Below, in pieces: positions 33,273 to 42,182 of a stretch of DNA of 64,000 nt. Both the position numbers and the translations under genes were made by a program. Source of the DNA: an uncultured Bacteroides sp. (lineage in GTDB: Bacteria > Bacteroidota > Bacteroidia > Bacteroidales > Bacteroidaceae). The notes under the pieces are model-generated. The model did not search any database, was not told the origin of the DNA, and saw only the letters and a list, made by a program, of their open reading frames with translations. The DNA lies in the NCBI RefSeq assembly GCF_900547205.1, contig NZ_URFY01000016.1, forward strand, positions 11,990 through 75,989, in the 5' to 3' direction. Positions within the stretch are counted from its first letter, which is position 1, and each line of letters begins with the position of its first letter.

Positions 33273-33387
33273 GATTCTATTTACTATTTTTCCATTTACC
33301 ATTGACTATTTAAAACCCATACTACCGACAATTTACTCCCCATAAGCGCACGGCCAACTAGTAAATCGTAAATTGTCAAATAGTAAA
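33273..33387. repeat. GTAAAT/ATTTAC inverted repeats in the sufC-sufB gap
   Basis: TATTTACTATTTTTCCATTT near the sufC end is mirrored by GTAAATTGTCAAATAGTAAAT near the sufB end. The central part has no reading frame. The same units occur before ftsA (6001-6036), ftsZ (7525-7557) and the YqeY gene (8871-8905). Confidence 0.55.
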
Positions 33388-34842
33388 TCACCCAACGCTT
33401 CCTTCCAACGAAATGGTAAGCAACTTCTGTGCCTCTACCGCAAATTCCATCGGAAGCTTATTCAATACTTCTTTCGCATATCCGTTCACAATCAATCCGA
33501 TAGCATCTTCCGTGGGGATTCCGCGCTGATTGCAATAGAATATCTGGTCTTCACTAATCTTGCTCGTCGTAGCTTCGTGTTCCACTACCGCCGTTTCGTT
33601 GTGAATATCCATATACGGGAAGGTATGCGCACCGCACTTATCTCCCAGCAACAGCGAGTCGCACTGGCTGTAGTTACGTGCATTATCCGCCTTTTCCGCC
33701 ACACGAACCAGTCCGCGATACGAGTTCTCACTATGTCCGGCAGAGATACCTTTACTGACAATTGTACTACGGGTATTCTTACCCAGATGAATCATCTTCG
33801 TACCCGTATCCGCCTGCTGATAGTTATTGGTTACAGCTACCGAGTAAAACTCTGCTGTCGAATTATCACCCGAAAGGATACAGGAAGGATACTTCCATGT
33901 AATCGCCGAACCGGTTTCCACCTGCGTCCAAGACAGTTTACTATCCACTCCTTTGCAATTACCGCGTTTCGTCACGAAGTTGTATACACCGCCTTTACCT
34001 TCGACATCTCCCGGATACCAGTTCTGAACAGTGCTGTATTTCACTTCCGCACGGTCGTGCACGATGATTTCCACAATAGCAGCGTGCAATTGATTTTCAT
34101 CCCGCATCGGAGCAGTGCATCCTTCCAGATAAGACACATACGAATCATCATCCGCTACAATCAGCGTACGTTCAAACTGACCCGTGTTGCGCGCATTGAT
34201 GCGGAAGTAGGTTGAAAGTTCCATCGGGCAACGCACCCCTTTCGGGATATACACGAAAGAACCGTCGGAGAACACTGCTGAGTTCAATGCTGCAAAGAAA
34301 TTATCTCGGTAGCCTACTACCGAACCCATATATTTCTTCACCAAGTCCGGATGTTCTCTCACCGCTTCGCTGAACGAACAGAAGATAATTCCTTTCTCCA
34401 TCAGCGTCTCCTTGAAAGTAGTCTTTACGGAAACCGAGTCCATCACGGCATCCACAGCCATTCCACTCAAAGCCATCTGTTCTTCCAAGGGGATTCCCAG
34501 CTTATTGAATGTTTTTATCAGTTCAGGGTCTACTTCATCCATGCTTTTCGGCCCTTCTTTCTTCTGAGTAGGGTCCGCATAGTAAGATATTGCCTGATAA
34601 TCGATTTCAGGGATACGAAGGTGCGCCCAAGTAGGCATCTCCAGCGTAAGCCAATGGCGATACGCTTTCAGCCGGAACTCCAGCAGCCACTCCGGTTCTT
34701 CTTTCTTCGATGAAATCAAACGAATCACATCTTCATTGAGTCCACGCTCAATGATGTCTGTATGCACTTCCGTGGTGAAGCCGTATTTGTACTTCTCCTG
34801 CGTCAGTTCCTTTACATATTTATTGGGTTCTTCTTGTTGCAT
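33388..34842 (-). CDS. sufB: Fe-S cluster assembly protein SufB
   Basis: SufB is the scaffold subunit that receives sulfur and builds the nascent Fe-S cluster with SufC and SufD. The 484 residues match the family. Typical stretches include YIPKGVRCPMELSTYFRIN and EGCTAPMRDENQLHAAIVEI (near residues 200-250) and a C-terminal HEATTSKISEDQIFYC segment with a Glu/His/Cys pattern. The start lies inside the end of the upstream cvpA gene, an overlap of 23 bases, which suggests translational coupling. Confidence 0.96.
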   Translation of the reverse strand: MQQEEPNKYVKELTQEKYKYGFTTEVHTDIIERGLNEDVIRLISSKKEEPEWLLEFRLKAYRHWLTLEMPTWAHLRIPEIDYQAISYYADPTQKKEGPKSMDEVDPELIKTFNKLGIPLEEQMALSGMAVDAVMDSVSVKTTFKETLMEKGIIFCSFSEAVREHPDLVKKYMGSVVGYRDNFFAALNSAVFSDGSFVYIPKGVRCPMELSTYFRINARNTGQFERTLIVADDDSYVSYLEGCTAPMRDENQLHAAIVEIIVHDRAEVKYSTVQNWYPGDVEGKGGVYNFVTKRGNCKGVDSKLSWTQVETGSAITWKYPSCILSGDNSTAEFYSVAVTNNYQQADTGTKMIHLGKNTRSTIVSKGISAGHSENSYRGLVRVAEKADNARNYSQCDSLLLGDKCGAHTFPYMDIHNETAVVEHEATTSKISEDQIFYCNQRGIPTEDAIGLIVNGYAKEVLNKLPMEFAVEAQKLLTISLEGSVG

Positions 34843-35356
34843 CTTTATTGTCTAATATATATTGTTGCGTCATATTCTTAGCAGCGGGGAAAAACATTCC
34901 CGCAAACGTCTTCATGGGATAATATAACAACGAGTCACTCTTTTTTGTTGCGCTAATCAACTTATTATCACCATCCATAAACTCCATCACACAAATCACC
35001 AGACTTGTAATCAGCAGAAATTTAAGTGCTCCCAGTCCGCTACCCAGCCAGCGGTTCAGCCAACCGAGCGAGACGGCCTCTATCGCCTTGGTGAGCAACG
35101 AAGCCACCAGCGTAAATATCAGCGGCACGGCAATCCAGATGATGATAAAAGCCAGCACCTGCGCAACTGTCATCGAATCTGTCAGCGCCGGACAAAGCTT
35201 TTCCGCCAACGTGGCATACAAGGCTTTCGCTGCCAACAAGCCGACTATCAACCCTAGAATAGAAGCCAGCTGACGAATGAAGCCTTTGATAAAACCTACA
35301 ATCGCGCCCGCACCTATTATAATAAGGATTATTATATCAATCGTTGCCAAGTTCAT
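34820..35356 (-). CDS. CvpA family membrane protein
   Basis: The 178 residues have four hydrophobic helices in the first 130 positions and a hydrophilic tail, matching the CvpA/colicin V production family. E. coli CvpA affects colicin V production and envelope stress; its biochemical role is not settled. The start is preceded by four or five CACTAAT-type heptamers (35359-35396). The stop lies 23 bases inside sufB. Its position between infB and sufB makes it part of the Suf transcription unit, though a functional tie to Fe-S assembly is not shown. Confidence 0.88.
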   Translation of the reverse strand: MNLATIDIIILIIIGAGAIVGFIKGFIRQLASILGLIVGLLAAKALYATLAEKLCPALTDSMTVAQVLAFIIIWIAVPLIFTLVASLLTKAIEAVSLGWLNRWLGSGLGALKFLLITSLVICVMEFMDGDNKLISATKKSDSLLYYPMKTFAGMFFPAAKNMTQQYILDNKDATRRTQ

Positions 35357-35358
35357 TA

Positions 35359-35550
35359 TGATTAGTGGTTTAGTGATTAGTGATTAGTGATTAACGATGG
35401 CTAGATAATGAAATATAAAAAGAAAGAGATAGTAAGGTGGTGTCCTACAAATAAGTACCACATTACCACCTCTTTCATGTTTTATTTCAACCGTTATTGA
35501 ATTAGATTGTAACAGACATCTGTTAATCACTAATCGCTAACCACTAATCA
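35359..35550. repeat. Nested inverted repeats in the infB-cvpA gap
   Basis: The outer arms are heptamer blocks: TTAGTGATTAGTGATTA-type at 35359-35396 and its inverted form TTAATCACTAATCGCTAACC-type at 35523-35550. The inner arms at 35410-35441 and 35457-35488 match inversely at about 26 of 32 positions around GAAAGAG and GTAA-GTGGT. The inner hairpin could end infB transcription or attenuate readthrough into cvpA-suf. Confidence 0.7.
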
Positions 35551-35553
35551 CTA

Positions 35554-38500
35554 TCAAAGTGTCTGTTTCACTTCTATCTCTTCGAATGTCTCGATCATAT
35601 CGCCCACCTTCATGTCGTTGCAGTTCACCAGACTGATACCACACTCGAAGTTTGTACCTACCTCCTTCACATCATCCTTGAAGCGTTTTAGGGCATTGAT
35701 GTTTCCGGTAAAGATAACGATACCATCGCGAATCAAACGAGCCTTGTCGCTCCGTTTCACCTTTCCGGTCTTCACCATCGCTCCGGCCACTAAACCTACC
35801 TTCGTGATATTGAATACCTCGCGGATTTCGATGGTTGCCGTAATCTGTTCTTTCAGTTCCGGAGCCAGCATACCTTCCATAGCAGACTTCACCTCTTCGA
35901 TTGCATCGTAGATGACAGAGTACTTACGGATATCGACACCTTCCTGTTCTGCCATCTTAGCAGCAGCGCCCGAAGGACGTACCTGGAATCCGACGATAAT
36001 TGCATCCGAAGCGGCAGCCAGAGATACATCCGACTCAGAGATTGCTCCCACACCCTTATGGATTACATTTACCTGAATCTGTTCAGTAGACAACTTAATC
36101 AACGAGTCGCTCAATGCCTCAACCGAACCGTCCACGTCACCCTTAACGATGATGTTCAATTCCTGGAAGTTGCCCAGAGCAATACGACGGCCCAATTCAT
36201 CGAGCGTAAGAATCTTCTGCGTACGCAAGCCTTGTTCGCGAGCCAACTGTTCGCGCTTGTTGGTAATCTCACGAGCTTCCTGATCGCTTTCGACTACATG
36301 GAATGTGTCGCCCGCAGCAGGAGCACCGTTCAGTCCCAGTACCAATGCCGGTTCGGAAGGCCCTGCTTCCTTGATGCGCTGATTACGTTCGTTGAACATA
36401 GCCTTCACACGTCCGTAGCTTGTTCCGGCGAGTATGATATCTCCCACTTTCAATGTACCGTTGGATACCAGCACTGTAGCTACATATCCACGTCCCTTAT
36501 CCAGTGAAGATTCAATGATGGAACCCGTAGCGTTACGGTTCGGGTTTGCTTTCAAGTCGAGCATTTCGGCTTCGAGCAATACCTTCTCCAGCAGTTCTTC
36601 CACTCCCATACCTTTCTTGGCAGAGATATCTTGCGACTGATACTTACCACCCCAGTCTTCAACCAGGTAATTCATGGCAGCCAGTTCTTCTTTAATCTTA
36701 TCGGGGTTAGCAGTCGGTTTATCCACCTTATTAATTGCAAATACAATAGGTACACCCGCTGCCATCGCGTGATTGATAGCTTCCTTCGTTTGCGGCATCA
36801 CGTTATCATCGGCAGCCACAATAATAATGGCGATATCCGTCACCTTCGCACCACGAGCACGCATAGCGGTAAACGCCTCATGACCCGGAGTATCGAGGAA
36901 GGTAATGCGACGTCCGTCTTCCAATTGCACGTTGTAGGCACCGATGTGCTGTGTGATACCTCCGGCCTCACCGGCAATCACATTCGCCTTACGAACATAG
37001 TCGAGCAATGAAGTCTTACCGTGGTCAACGTGTCCCATCACCGTAACAATCGGAGCACGTGATTGCAAATCTTCCGGTGCATCTTCTTCTTCCACGATGG
37101 CCTGAGCCACTTCCGCACTTACATATTCGGTCTTGAAACCAAACTCTTCTGCCACCAGATTAATGGTTTCCGCATCCAGACGTTGGTTGATGGAAACCAT
37201 GATACCGATGCTCATACAAGTGGCAATAACCTGATTGACGGTGACGTCCATCATTGTTGCCAGCTCGTTGGCGGTCACAAACTCTGTCAACTTCAATACC
37301 TTGCTGTCTGCCATTTCTTGGTCTTCCAGTTCCTGCATACGGTTGGAAACCATTTCACGTTTTTCCTTACGGTATTTAGAAGTCTTATTCTTGCCTTTAG
37401 TCGTGAGGCGTGCCAAGGTTTCTTTCACCTGTTTTGCTACGTCTTCCTCGCTGACCTCCTGCTTGATGACCGGCTTCTTGAAGCGATCTCTATTATTGTT
37501 GCTATTATTTCTTCTGTTATTGTTGTTTCCCTGGTTGTTACCACCACCATTGTTTCCATTACCACCGCCGCTATTGCCGCCTTTGCCTTGCACATTGGGT
37601 CGGGGAGCAGCAAAGTTGGAAGTTGCCACATTGTTGACATCCACCTTCTCCTTATTGATGCGATTGCGCTTTTTCTTTGCGGCAGCATCATTGTCTTTTG
37701 TTCCCGGTCTTTGGGGTTTGTTGGGATCATCCTTACGGATTTCCTTGATGATAGCTTCCTTCATCAACTTTTTCTGGTCCTGACGGATCTTCTCTTTCTC
37801 TTCCCGTTCGCGACGTTTCTCTTCCTTCGATTTCTTCTTCGGACGAGTAGACTGATTCAATGCAGCCAAGTCAATCTGGCCGATTACATTAATCTTTGCT
37901 CCAAGCTCGGTCTGACGGATTTTAAATACTTCGTCTTCCTTCGGAGCTTCTTTCTTTTCGGGAACTACTTCTACCGATGCTGCTACCACAGGTTTTTCTA
38001 CTTTACGTTCTTCCGCCTTCACAGGTACAGCTTCTACCTTCGGTTCTTCTTTAATCACTTTTTCCACTACTTTTTCAACTTCTACCGGTTTCTGTTCTAC
38101 AGTTGGTTTCAATACTGTTTCCGATTTCGTTTCTACTACAGACTCCGGCTGTTTCACTGGCTCGCGTTGTTGAACCGGTTCCAGCTGTTTCGCAGGTTCC
38201 GGTTGTTTCACAGTTTCGGGTTGTTTCACCTCGGGTTCGTGCTGAACAGGTGCTACCACCTCTTCCTTCTTCACTTCGGGTTCTTTCTTCACCTCACGTT
38301 CAACAGCGGGCTTTTCTACAACAGCTTCCTTCTTTTGCTCCGGTTCTTTTTCAACTTTATCGGTTTTACGACCGCTCAAGTTATTCAAATCAATCTTCCC
38401 GACAGGTTTAAACTTCGGGCGCGACTCCTCAGGTACGACCGTCTTAATGACATCATCCGACTTCAGTTTGTCCGGCTGTTTCTCAAAGCCTTCAATAGAT

Positions 38501-38730
38501 ACCGATGCCTTATTACGTTCCTTATTCTGACGTTCCTGAATGAAACGCTCCGATTCAAGTCTAAGGTTCTTATCTGTACTAAACTCTTTTACGAGTATAG
38601 CGTATTGCTCCTCGCTAATTTTTGTATTAGGATTTGCCTCAACGGTATACCCTTTCTTTTGCAGAAACTCAACTACCGTTGCTATTCCTACGTTTAAATC
38701 TCTTGTAACTTTGTTTAACCTTATCGTCAT
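35554..38730 (-). CDS. infB: Translation initiation factor IF-2
   Basis: IF-2 is a GTPase that brings initiator tRNA to the ribosome. The 1058 residues are long because of an N-terminal domain rich in Pro/Glu/Lys/Val repeats (about 100-290) and a Gly/Asn-rich stretch (about 375-420). The GTPase domain begins near residue 560 with GHVDHGKTS, then DTPGHEAF and NKVDKP, followed by the EF-Tu-like domains. The C terminus is complete. It is third in rimP-nusA-infB. Repeat length in the N-terminal part is likely to vary between strains. Confidence 0.98.
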   Translation of the reverse strand: MTIRLNKVTRDLNVGIATVVEFLQKKGYTVEANPNTKISEEQYAILVKEFSTDKNLRLESERFIQERQNKERNKASVSIEGFEKQPDKLKSDDVIKTVVPEESRPKFKPVGKIDLNNLSGRKTDKVEKEPEQKKEAVVEKPAVEREVKKEPEVKKEEVVAPVQHEPEVKQPETVKQPEPAKQLEPVQQREPVKQPESVVETKSETVLKPTVEQKPVEVEKVVEKVIKEEPKVEAVPVKAEERKVEKPVVAASVEVVPEKKEAPKEDEVFKIRQTELGAKINVIGQIDLAALNQSTRPKKKSKEEKRREREEKEKIRQDQKKLMKEAIIKEIRKDDPNKPQRPGTKDNDAAAKKKRNRINKEKVDVNNVATSNFAAPRPNVQGKGGNSGGGNGNNGGGNNQGNNNNRRNNSNNNRDRFKKPVIKQEVSEEDVAKQVKETLARLTTKGKNKTSKYRKEKREMVSNRMQELEDQEMADSKVLKLTEFVTANELATMMDVTVNQVIATCMSIGIMVSINQRLDAETINLVAEEFGFKTEYVSAEVAQAIVEEEDAPEDLQSRAPIVTVMGHVDHGKTSLLDYVRKANVIAGEAGGITQHIGAYNVQLEDGRRITFLDTPGHEAFTAMRARGAKVTDIAIIIVAADDNVMPQTKEAINHAMAAGVPIVFAINKVDKPTANPDKIKEELAAMNYLVEDWGGKYQSQDISAKKGMGVEELLEKVLLEAEMLDLKANPNRNATGSIIESSLDKGRGYVATVLVSNGTLKVGDIILAGTSYGRVKAMFNERNQRIKEAGPSEPALVLGLNGAPAAGDTFHVVESDQEAREITNKREQLAREQGLRTQKILTLDELGRRIALGNFQELNIIVKGDVDGSVEALSDSLIKLSTEQIQVNVIHKGVGAISESDVSLAAASDAIIVGFQVRPSGAAAKMAEQEGVDIRKYSVIYDAIEEVKSAMEGMLAPELKEQITATIEIREVFNITKVGLVAGAMVKTGKVKRSDKARLIRDGIVIFTGNINALKRFKDDVKEVGTNFECGISLVNCNDMKVGDMIETFEEIEVKQTL

Positions 38731-38782
38731 ATCTAAAATTTAATGAATAAATGGAGCGAAGAAAACTCAATCGTAATACATA

Positions 38783-40156
38783 TTACTCTTGCTTAGGTTC
38801 TTCTTCTGATTCTTGTTCGGGTTCCGGCTCAAATTCCGGTTCCGGTTCCATCTCCGGTTCTTGTTCCATTGCCGGTTCCGGTCCAAACTCTGCCTCAGGT
38901 TCTTCTTCAAACTCCGATTTTAAAATGTGTATTACCTCGTCCACTGTCTCTTCTTCCAAATCCGTCTTTTCAACCAACAATTCGCGAGGAGCATTCAACA
39001 CAGCCTTCGCTGTATCTATGCCGATAGCTTTGATTGCATCGATCACCCATCCGTCGATTTCATCTCTGAACTCGTCGAGATAGATATCTTCATCAGCCAC
39101 ATTCGCATCCAACTCACGGAATACGTCGATAGTGTACTCAGTCAACATACTGGCCAGCTTGATATTCAAACCGCCTTTACCAATAGCCAGCGATACTTCT
39201 TCCGGTTTGAGGAATACCTCCGCTTTCTTCTCTTCCTCGTTCAGGCGGATAGAAGAAATCTTTGCCGGGCTCAAAGCGCGCTGTATAAACAATGAGATGT
39301 TCGATGTGTAATTGATTACGTCGATATTCTCATTGCGAAGTTCGCGGACAATGCCATGAATACGACTTCCCTTCACACCTACACAAGCGCCTACGGGGTC
39401 GATTCTGTCATCGTAAGATTCTACCGCAATCTTGGCACGTTCGCCGGGGATGCGGGCAATCTTCTTGATGGTGATCAGACCATCATTAATTTCGGGTACT
39501 TCCATCTCGAAGAGACGTTGCAGGAAAACGGGAGAAGTACGTGACAAGATAATCTTCGGATTGTTGTTCTTGTTATCCACGCGGGCAACCACTGCACGGG
39601 CTGTTTCTCCTTTGCGATAGAAATCGCTCGGAATCTGTTCAGTCTTGGGCAACAGTAATTCGTTTCCTTCATCGTCGAGAAGCAGCATTTCTTTTTTCCA
39701 GATCTGATATACTTCTGCATTGATGATGGTACCTACCTTATCTATATATTTATTATAAATACTGTCTTTCTCAAGTTCCAGAATCTTGGAAGCCAGTGTC
39801 TGGCGGAGATTCAGGATAGCGCGACGTCCGAACTTGGCAAAGATAACTTCATCCGTCACTTCTTCACCCTCTTCGTAGGAAGCATCGATTTTTTGCGCTT
39901 CGCTCAGGGAAATCTGCATATTCGGGTTCGTCAAATCTTCGTCGGCCACAACTTCACGGTTACGCCATATCTCGAAGTCGCCCTTGTCCGGGTTCACGAT
40001 CACGTCGTAATTTTCATCGGTGCCAAACATTTTCGCGATTACACTACGGAACGACTCTTCGAGTACGCTTACCATCGTGGTTCTATCGATATTCTTCAGT
40101 TCCTTAAATTCCGAAAATGTATCAATCAAGCTGATTGTTTCTTCTTTTTTGGCCAT
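38783..40156 (-). CDS. nusA: Transcription elongation/termination factor NusA
   Basis: NusA binds RNA polymerase and controls pausing, termination and antitermination. The 457 residues contain the N-terminal polymerase-binding domain, an S1 domain (about 140-205) and two KH domains (about 230-380; GVKGSRIHGIVREL and IGKGGLNIKLAS are the KH signatures). The last 40 residues are almost entirely Glu and Pro in EPEPE-type repeats, in place of the acidic repeat domains of E. coli NusA. The gene starts 2 bases after the rimP stop, so they are coupled. Confidence 0.97.
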   Translation of the reverse strand: MAKKEETISLIDTFSEFKELKNIDRTTMVSVLEESFRSVIAKMFGTDENYDVIVNPDKGDFEIWRNREVVADEDLTNPNMQISLSEAQKIDASYEEGEEVTDEVIFAKFGRRAILNLRQTLASKILELEKDSIYNKYIDKVGTIINAEVYQIWKKEMLLLDDEGNELLLPKTEQIPSDFYRKGETARAVVARVDNKNNNPKIILSRTSPVFLQRLFEMEVPEINDGLITIKKIARIPGERAKIAVESYDDRIDPVGACVGVKGSRIHGIVRELRNENIDVINYTSNISLFIQRALSPAKISSIRLNEEEKKAEVFLKPEEVSLAIGKGGLNIKLASMLTEYTIDVFRELDANVADEDIYLDEFRDEIDGWVIDAIKAIGIDTAKAVLNAPRELLVEKTDLEEETVDEVIHILKSEFEEEPEAEFGPEPAMEQEPEMEPEPEFEPEPEQESEEEPKQE

Positions 40157-40158
40157 AA

Positions 40159-40626
40159 CTATTTAAAGCTAATTAAGTATTTAGTATATTTTATTTGCTC
40201 ATAAGTGAAGGTTTCGTCCTCTTCCACCAGCTTGGGTCGCTTGGAGCCTTCGAGTTTCACCTTCTTCTGTACGGATACCGTAAACTTCTCTTCGTCGGCA
40301 TCCTTCAGCACGCCGGCAAGTTTCTGTCCGTCGCGGGTCATTACTTCCACTTCTTGTCCAATGTGGATGTAATACTGTTGCAGCACTTTAAAGGGTTGTC
40401 CGATTCCGGCTGAACCCACTTCCAGTTCATAATCTTCCTCCTCACGGTTCAGTTTCGACTCGATGAAGCGGCTCAGCTCCACGCAATCTTCAATCCAAAC
40501 ACCTTCTGCATGGTCAATTTCGACCACAATTTTGTCATCCGGGCTTACAGTTACTTCTACCAGAAAGTAGTCTTTTCCTTCCAGCCACTCATCAACAATC
40601 TGACAAACAGTTTTCTTTTCTATCAT
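40159..40626 (-). CDS. rimP: Ribosome maturation factor RimP
   Basis: RimP assists late 30S subunit maturation. The 155 residues include the N-terminal alpha/beta domain with VEVGSAGIGQPF-like sequence (LEVGSAGIGQP, about residues 69-79) and the C-terminal beta-barrel. It begins the rimP-nusA-infB operon, and a perfect promoter stands upstream (40693-40723). Confidence 0.95.
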   Translation of the reverse strand: MIEKKTVCQIVDEWLEGKDYFLVEVTVSPDDKIVVEIDHAEGVWIEDCVELSRFIESKLNREEEDYELEVGSAGIGQPFKVLQQYYIHIGQEVEVMTRDGQKLAGVLKDADEEKFTVSVQKKVKLEGSKRPKLVEEDETFTYEQIKYTKYLISFK

Positions 40627-40692
40627 TTATTAGCTATTAAGAACAAAAAAAGGAGCTTAATTGCCCCTCCACCTTTCATCCGTTTTCGGTTG

Positions 40693-40723
40693 CAAAGATA
40701 TAAATAATCTATTCGACTACAAA
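40693..40723 (-). promoter_or_regulatory. Consensus Bacteroides promoter for rimP-nusA-infB
   Basis: On the minus strand TTTG (40723-40720), 19 bases, then TATCTTTG (40700-40693) matches the consensus exactly, 67 bases before the rimP start. Confidence 0.88.
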
Positions 40724-40797
40724 ACATTAAAGAAAAAAAGTATGAATTAACGCTGCTATATTCGTATCTTTACGCCGCAATATTAAAAATAACAACT

Positions 40798-41193
40798 ATG
40801 GCACACCGTCTCAACACCAACAAACAGTTCATGCTTGGCAATGGAATCCTTGCTTTTGCCGTCATTTTTGTCGTCGTTATCTTTATCTACATGAGTTTGC
40901 GGATGCAGCGGGAGCAACAGACCGAAAGGCATTTCATCGAAACATATACGTTTAATCTGGTTAAAGGATTTGCCGGAGATTCCATCTCTTTATTTGTCAA
41001 CGATAGTCTTATTGCTAATAAGACGATGACGGAAGAGCCTTTTGCTATAGAAGTAGGCCGTTTCGCCGAGCAAAGTGCATTGATGATTGTGGACAATAAG
41101 ACGGAACTGGTATCTACGTTCGACCTTAGCGAAAAGGGAGGAAGTTATCAGTTTGAGAAGGATGCTGACGGGATTAAGCAATTGGCGAGGTAG
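40798..41193 (+). CDS. Single-pass membrane protein, unknown
   Basis: I do not recognise this 131-residue protein. It has a short basic N terminus, one strong membrane helix (about residues 13-33) and a soluble C-terminal part of about 95 residues with beta-like alternation and a repeated Phe/Leu-Val-Asp pattern (ISLFVNDSLIANKTM). It is divergent from rimP; a TATCTTTA box (40765-40772) provides a -7 element. No signal-peptidase site is obvious, so it is probably anchored. Confidence 0.65.
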   Translation: MAHRLNTNKQFMLGNGILAFAVIFVVVIFIYMSLRMQREQQTERHFIETYTFNLVKGFAGDSISLFVNDSLIANKTMTEEPFAIEVGRFAEQSALMIVDNKTELVSTFDLSEKGGSYQFEKDADGIKQLAR

Positions 41194-41215
41194 GAAGTTA
41201 TTTTTCTCCTTTCGC

Positions 41216-42133
41216 TTACTCTGCTTCTTTTTCTTCTTTGACTATCATCTTATCGTAATATGACATTCGCGCGGCACACTCACGGATAGTCACCTCACGC
41301 AGAACTTCCGTTCGTGCAAGCATATACTCGTATTGTTCTTTGCTAACAGTAAACTCCCGGCTATATCGTGCCTCGATATATGCACGGCATAGTTTATCGA
41401 ACGATTCTTTTTCTTCGGGGGTATTTACAGGAAATACATAAGCGAATTCTCGCGAACGACTTCTTGCCATTGCTCCCAGTACTTCCAGTTTATGGGATTT
41501 AGGGCGACTGGCACTATGGACAAGCATATACGTCTTGTAGTAACGTTCGCAGGCTTGATGTAATAAGAAAGAACCTAATTTATAATCTGCATCCTTGTAG
41601 GATAATTTGCCATGCTTTAAGAATCCTTCTCCCATACGGAAACATTCGGCGTATTCTTCCTCTGCATATTTCTTAATTTCCCGATATGGCAACGTCTCCG
41701 GTTTGCCAATATGAAACGTGCCGCCGTCATAAAACAGAATGCCTTCTTTTAGAATCTCATAAAAGAAATAATGCTTCCTCCTTATTGCCCGGTTTATGGT
41801 CATCGTATTTTCTACAATGATTTGTGGCGGTGCCGGATGGCGTTTACCTTCCATTCGTTTATCATACCTAGCAGTAATAACGTCACGGGCATATCTCTCC
41901 GCTTTTGTTGTATCGCCCGTATCGCATATCACCAGAATATCCAAGTCGCTCTGGTAGTAAGTTTGCACCCCATGTTCGTCGTATGATTCGTCCCAAATAA
42001 CGTGTTCTCCACGCGCATAACTCCCGTACAGGATAATCATGTGCACATTCGCAAGATACTTCAATATCAGTTCTTGAAGCACTGCCAGTTCTTCTTGCGT
42101 GCGTTTGGGTAGACGTTTTATGGATTTTTTCAT
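41216..42133 (-). CDS. Nucleotidyltransferase-HEPN fusion protein
   Basis: The 305 residues combine a minimal nucleotidyltransferase domain and a HEPN domain. The first has LYGSYARGEH (about residues 35-44) and the acidic pair SDLDILV (about 63-69), the catalytic pattern of the family. The HEPN part (about 140-270) has ACERYYKTYMLVHSASRPKS and a His a few residues on (RPKSH). As separate genes these domains form MNT-HEPN toxin-antitoxin modules, where the transferase AMPylates the HEPN RNase. Here they are in one chain; a regulatory or toxin role is inference. The next genes upstream are an Rpn nuclease and a metallopeptidase. Confidence 0.85.
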   Translation of the reverse strand: MKKSIKRLPKRTQEELAVLQELILKYLANVHMIILYGSYARGEHVIWDESYDEHGVQTYYQSDLDILVICDTGDTTKAERYARDVITARYDKRMEGKRHPAPPQIIVENTMTINRAIRRKHYFFYEILKEGILFYDGGTFHIGKPETLPYREIKKYAEEEYAECFRMGEGFLKHGKLSYKDADYKLGSFLLHQACERYYKTYMLVHSASRPKSHKLEVLGAMARSRSREFAYVFPVNTPEEKESFDKLCRAYIEARYSREFTVSKEQYEYMLARTEVLREVTIRECAARMSYYDKMIVKEEKEAE

Positions 42134-42182
42134 ATCGTTGGGCTATCTGTTTTTTGCATAGTGCGGTTGTAATGCGAGTTCT

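Noticed and set aside
37063..38697. Long open frame (544 codons) on the plus strand
   Set aside because: It is antisense to infB and its Phe/Arg/Tyr-rich composition is the mirror of the Lys/Glu/Pro repeats of IF-2. No promoter or family match.
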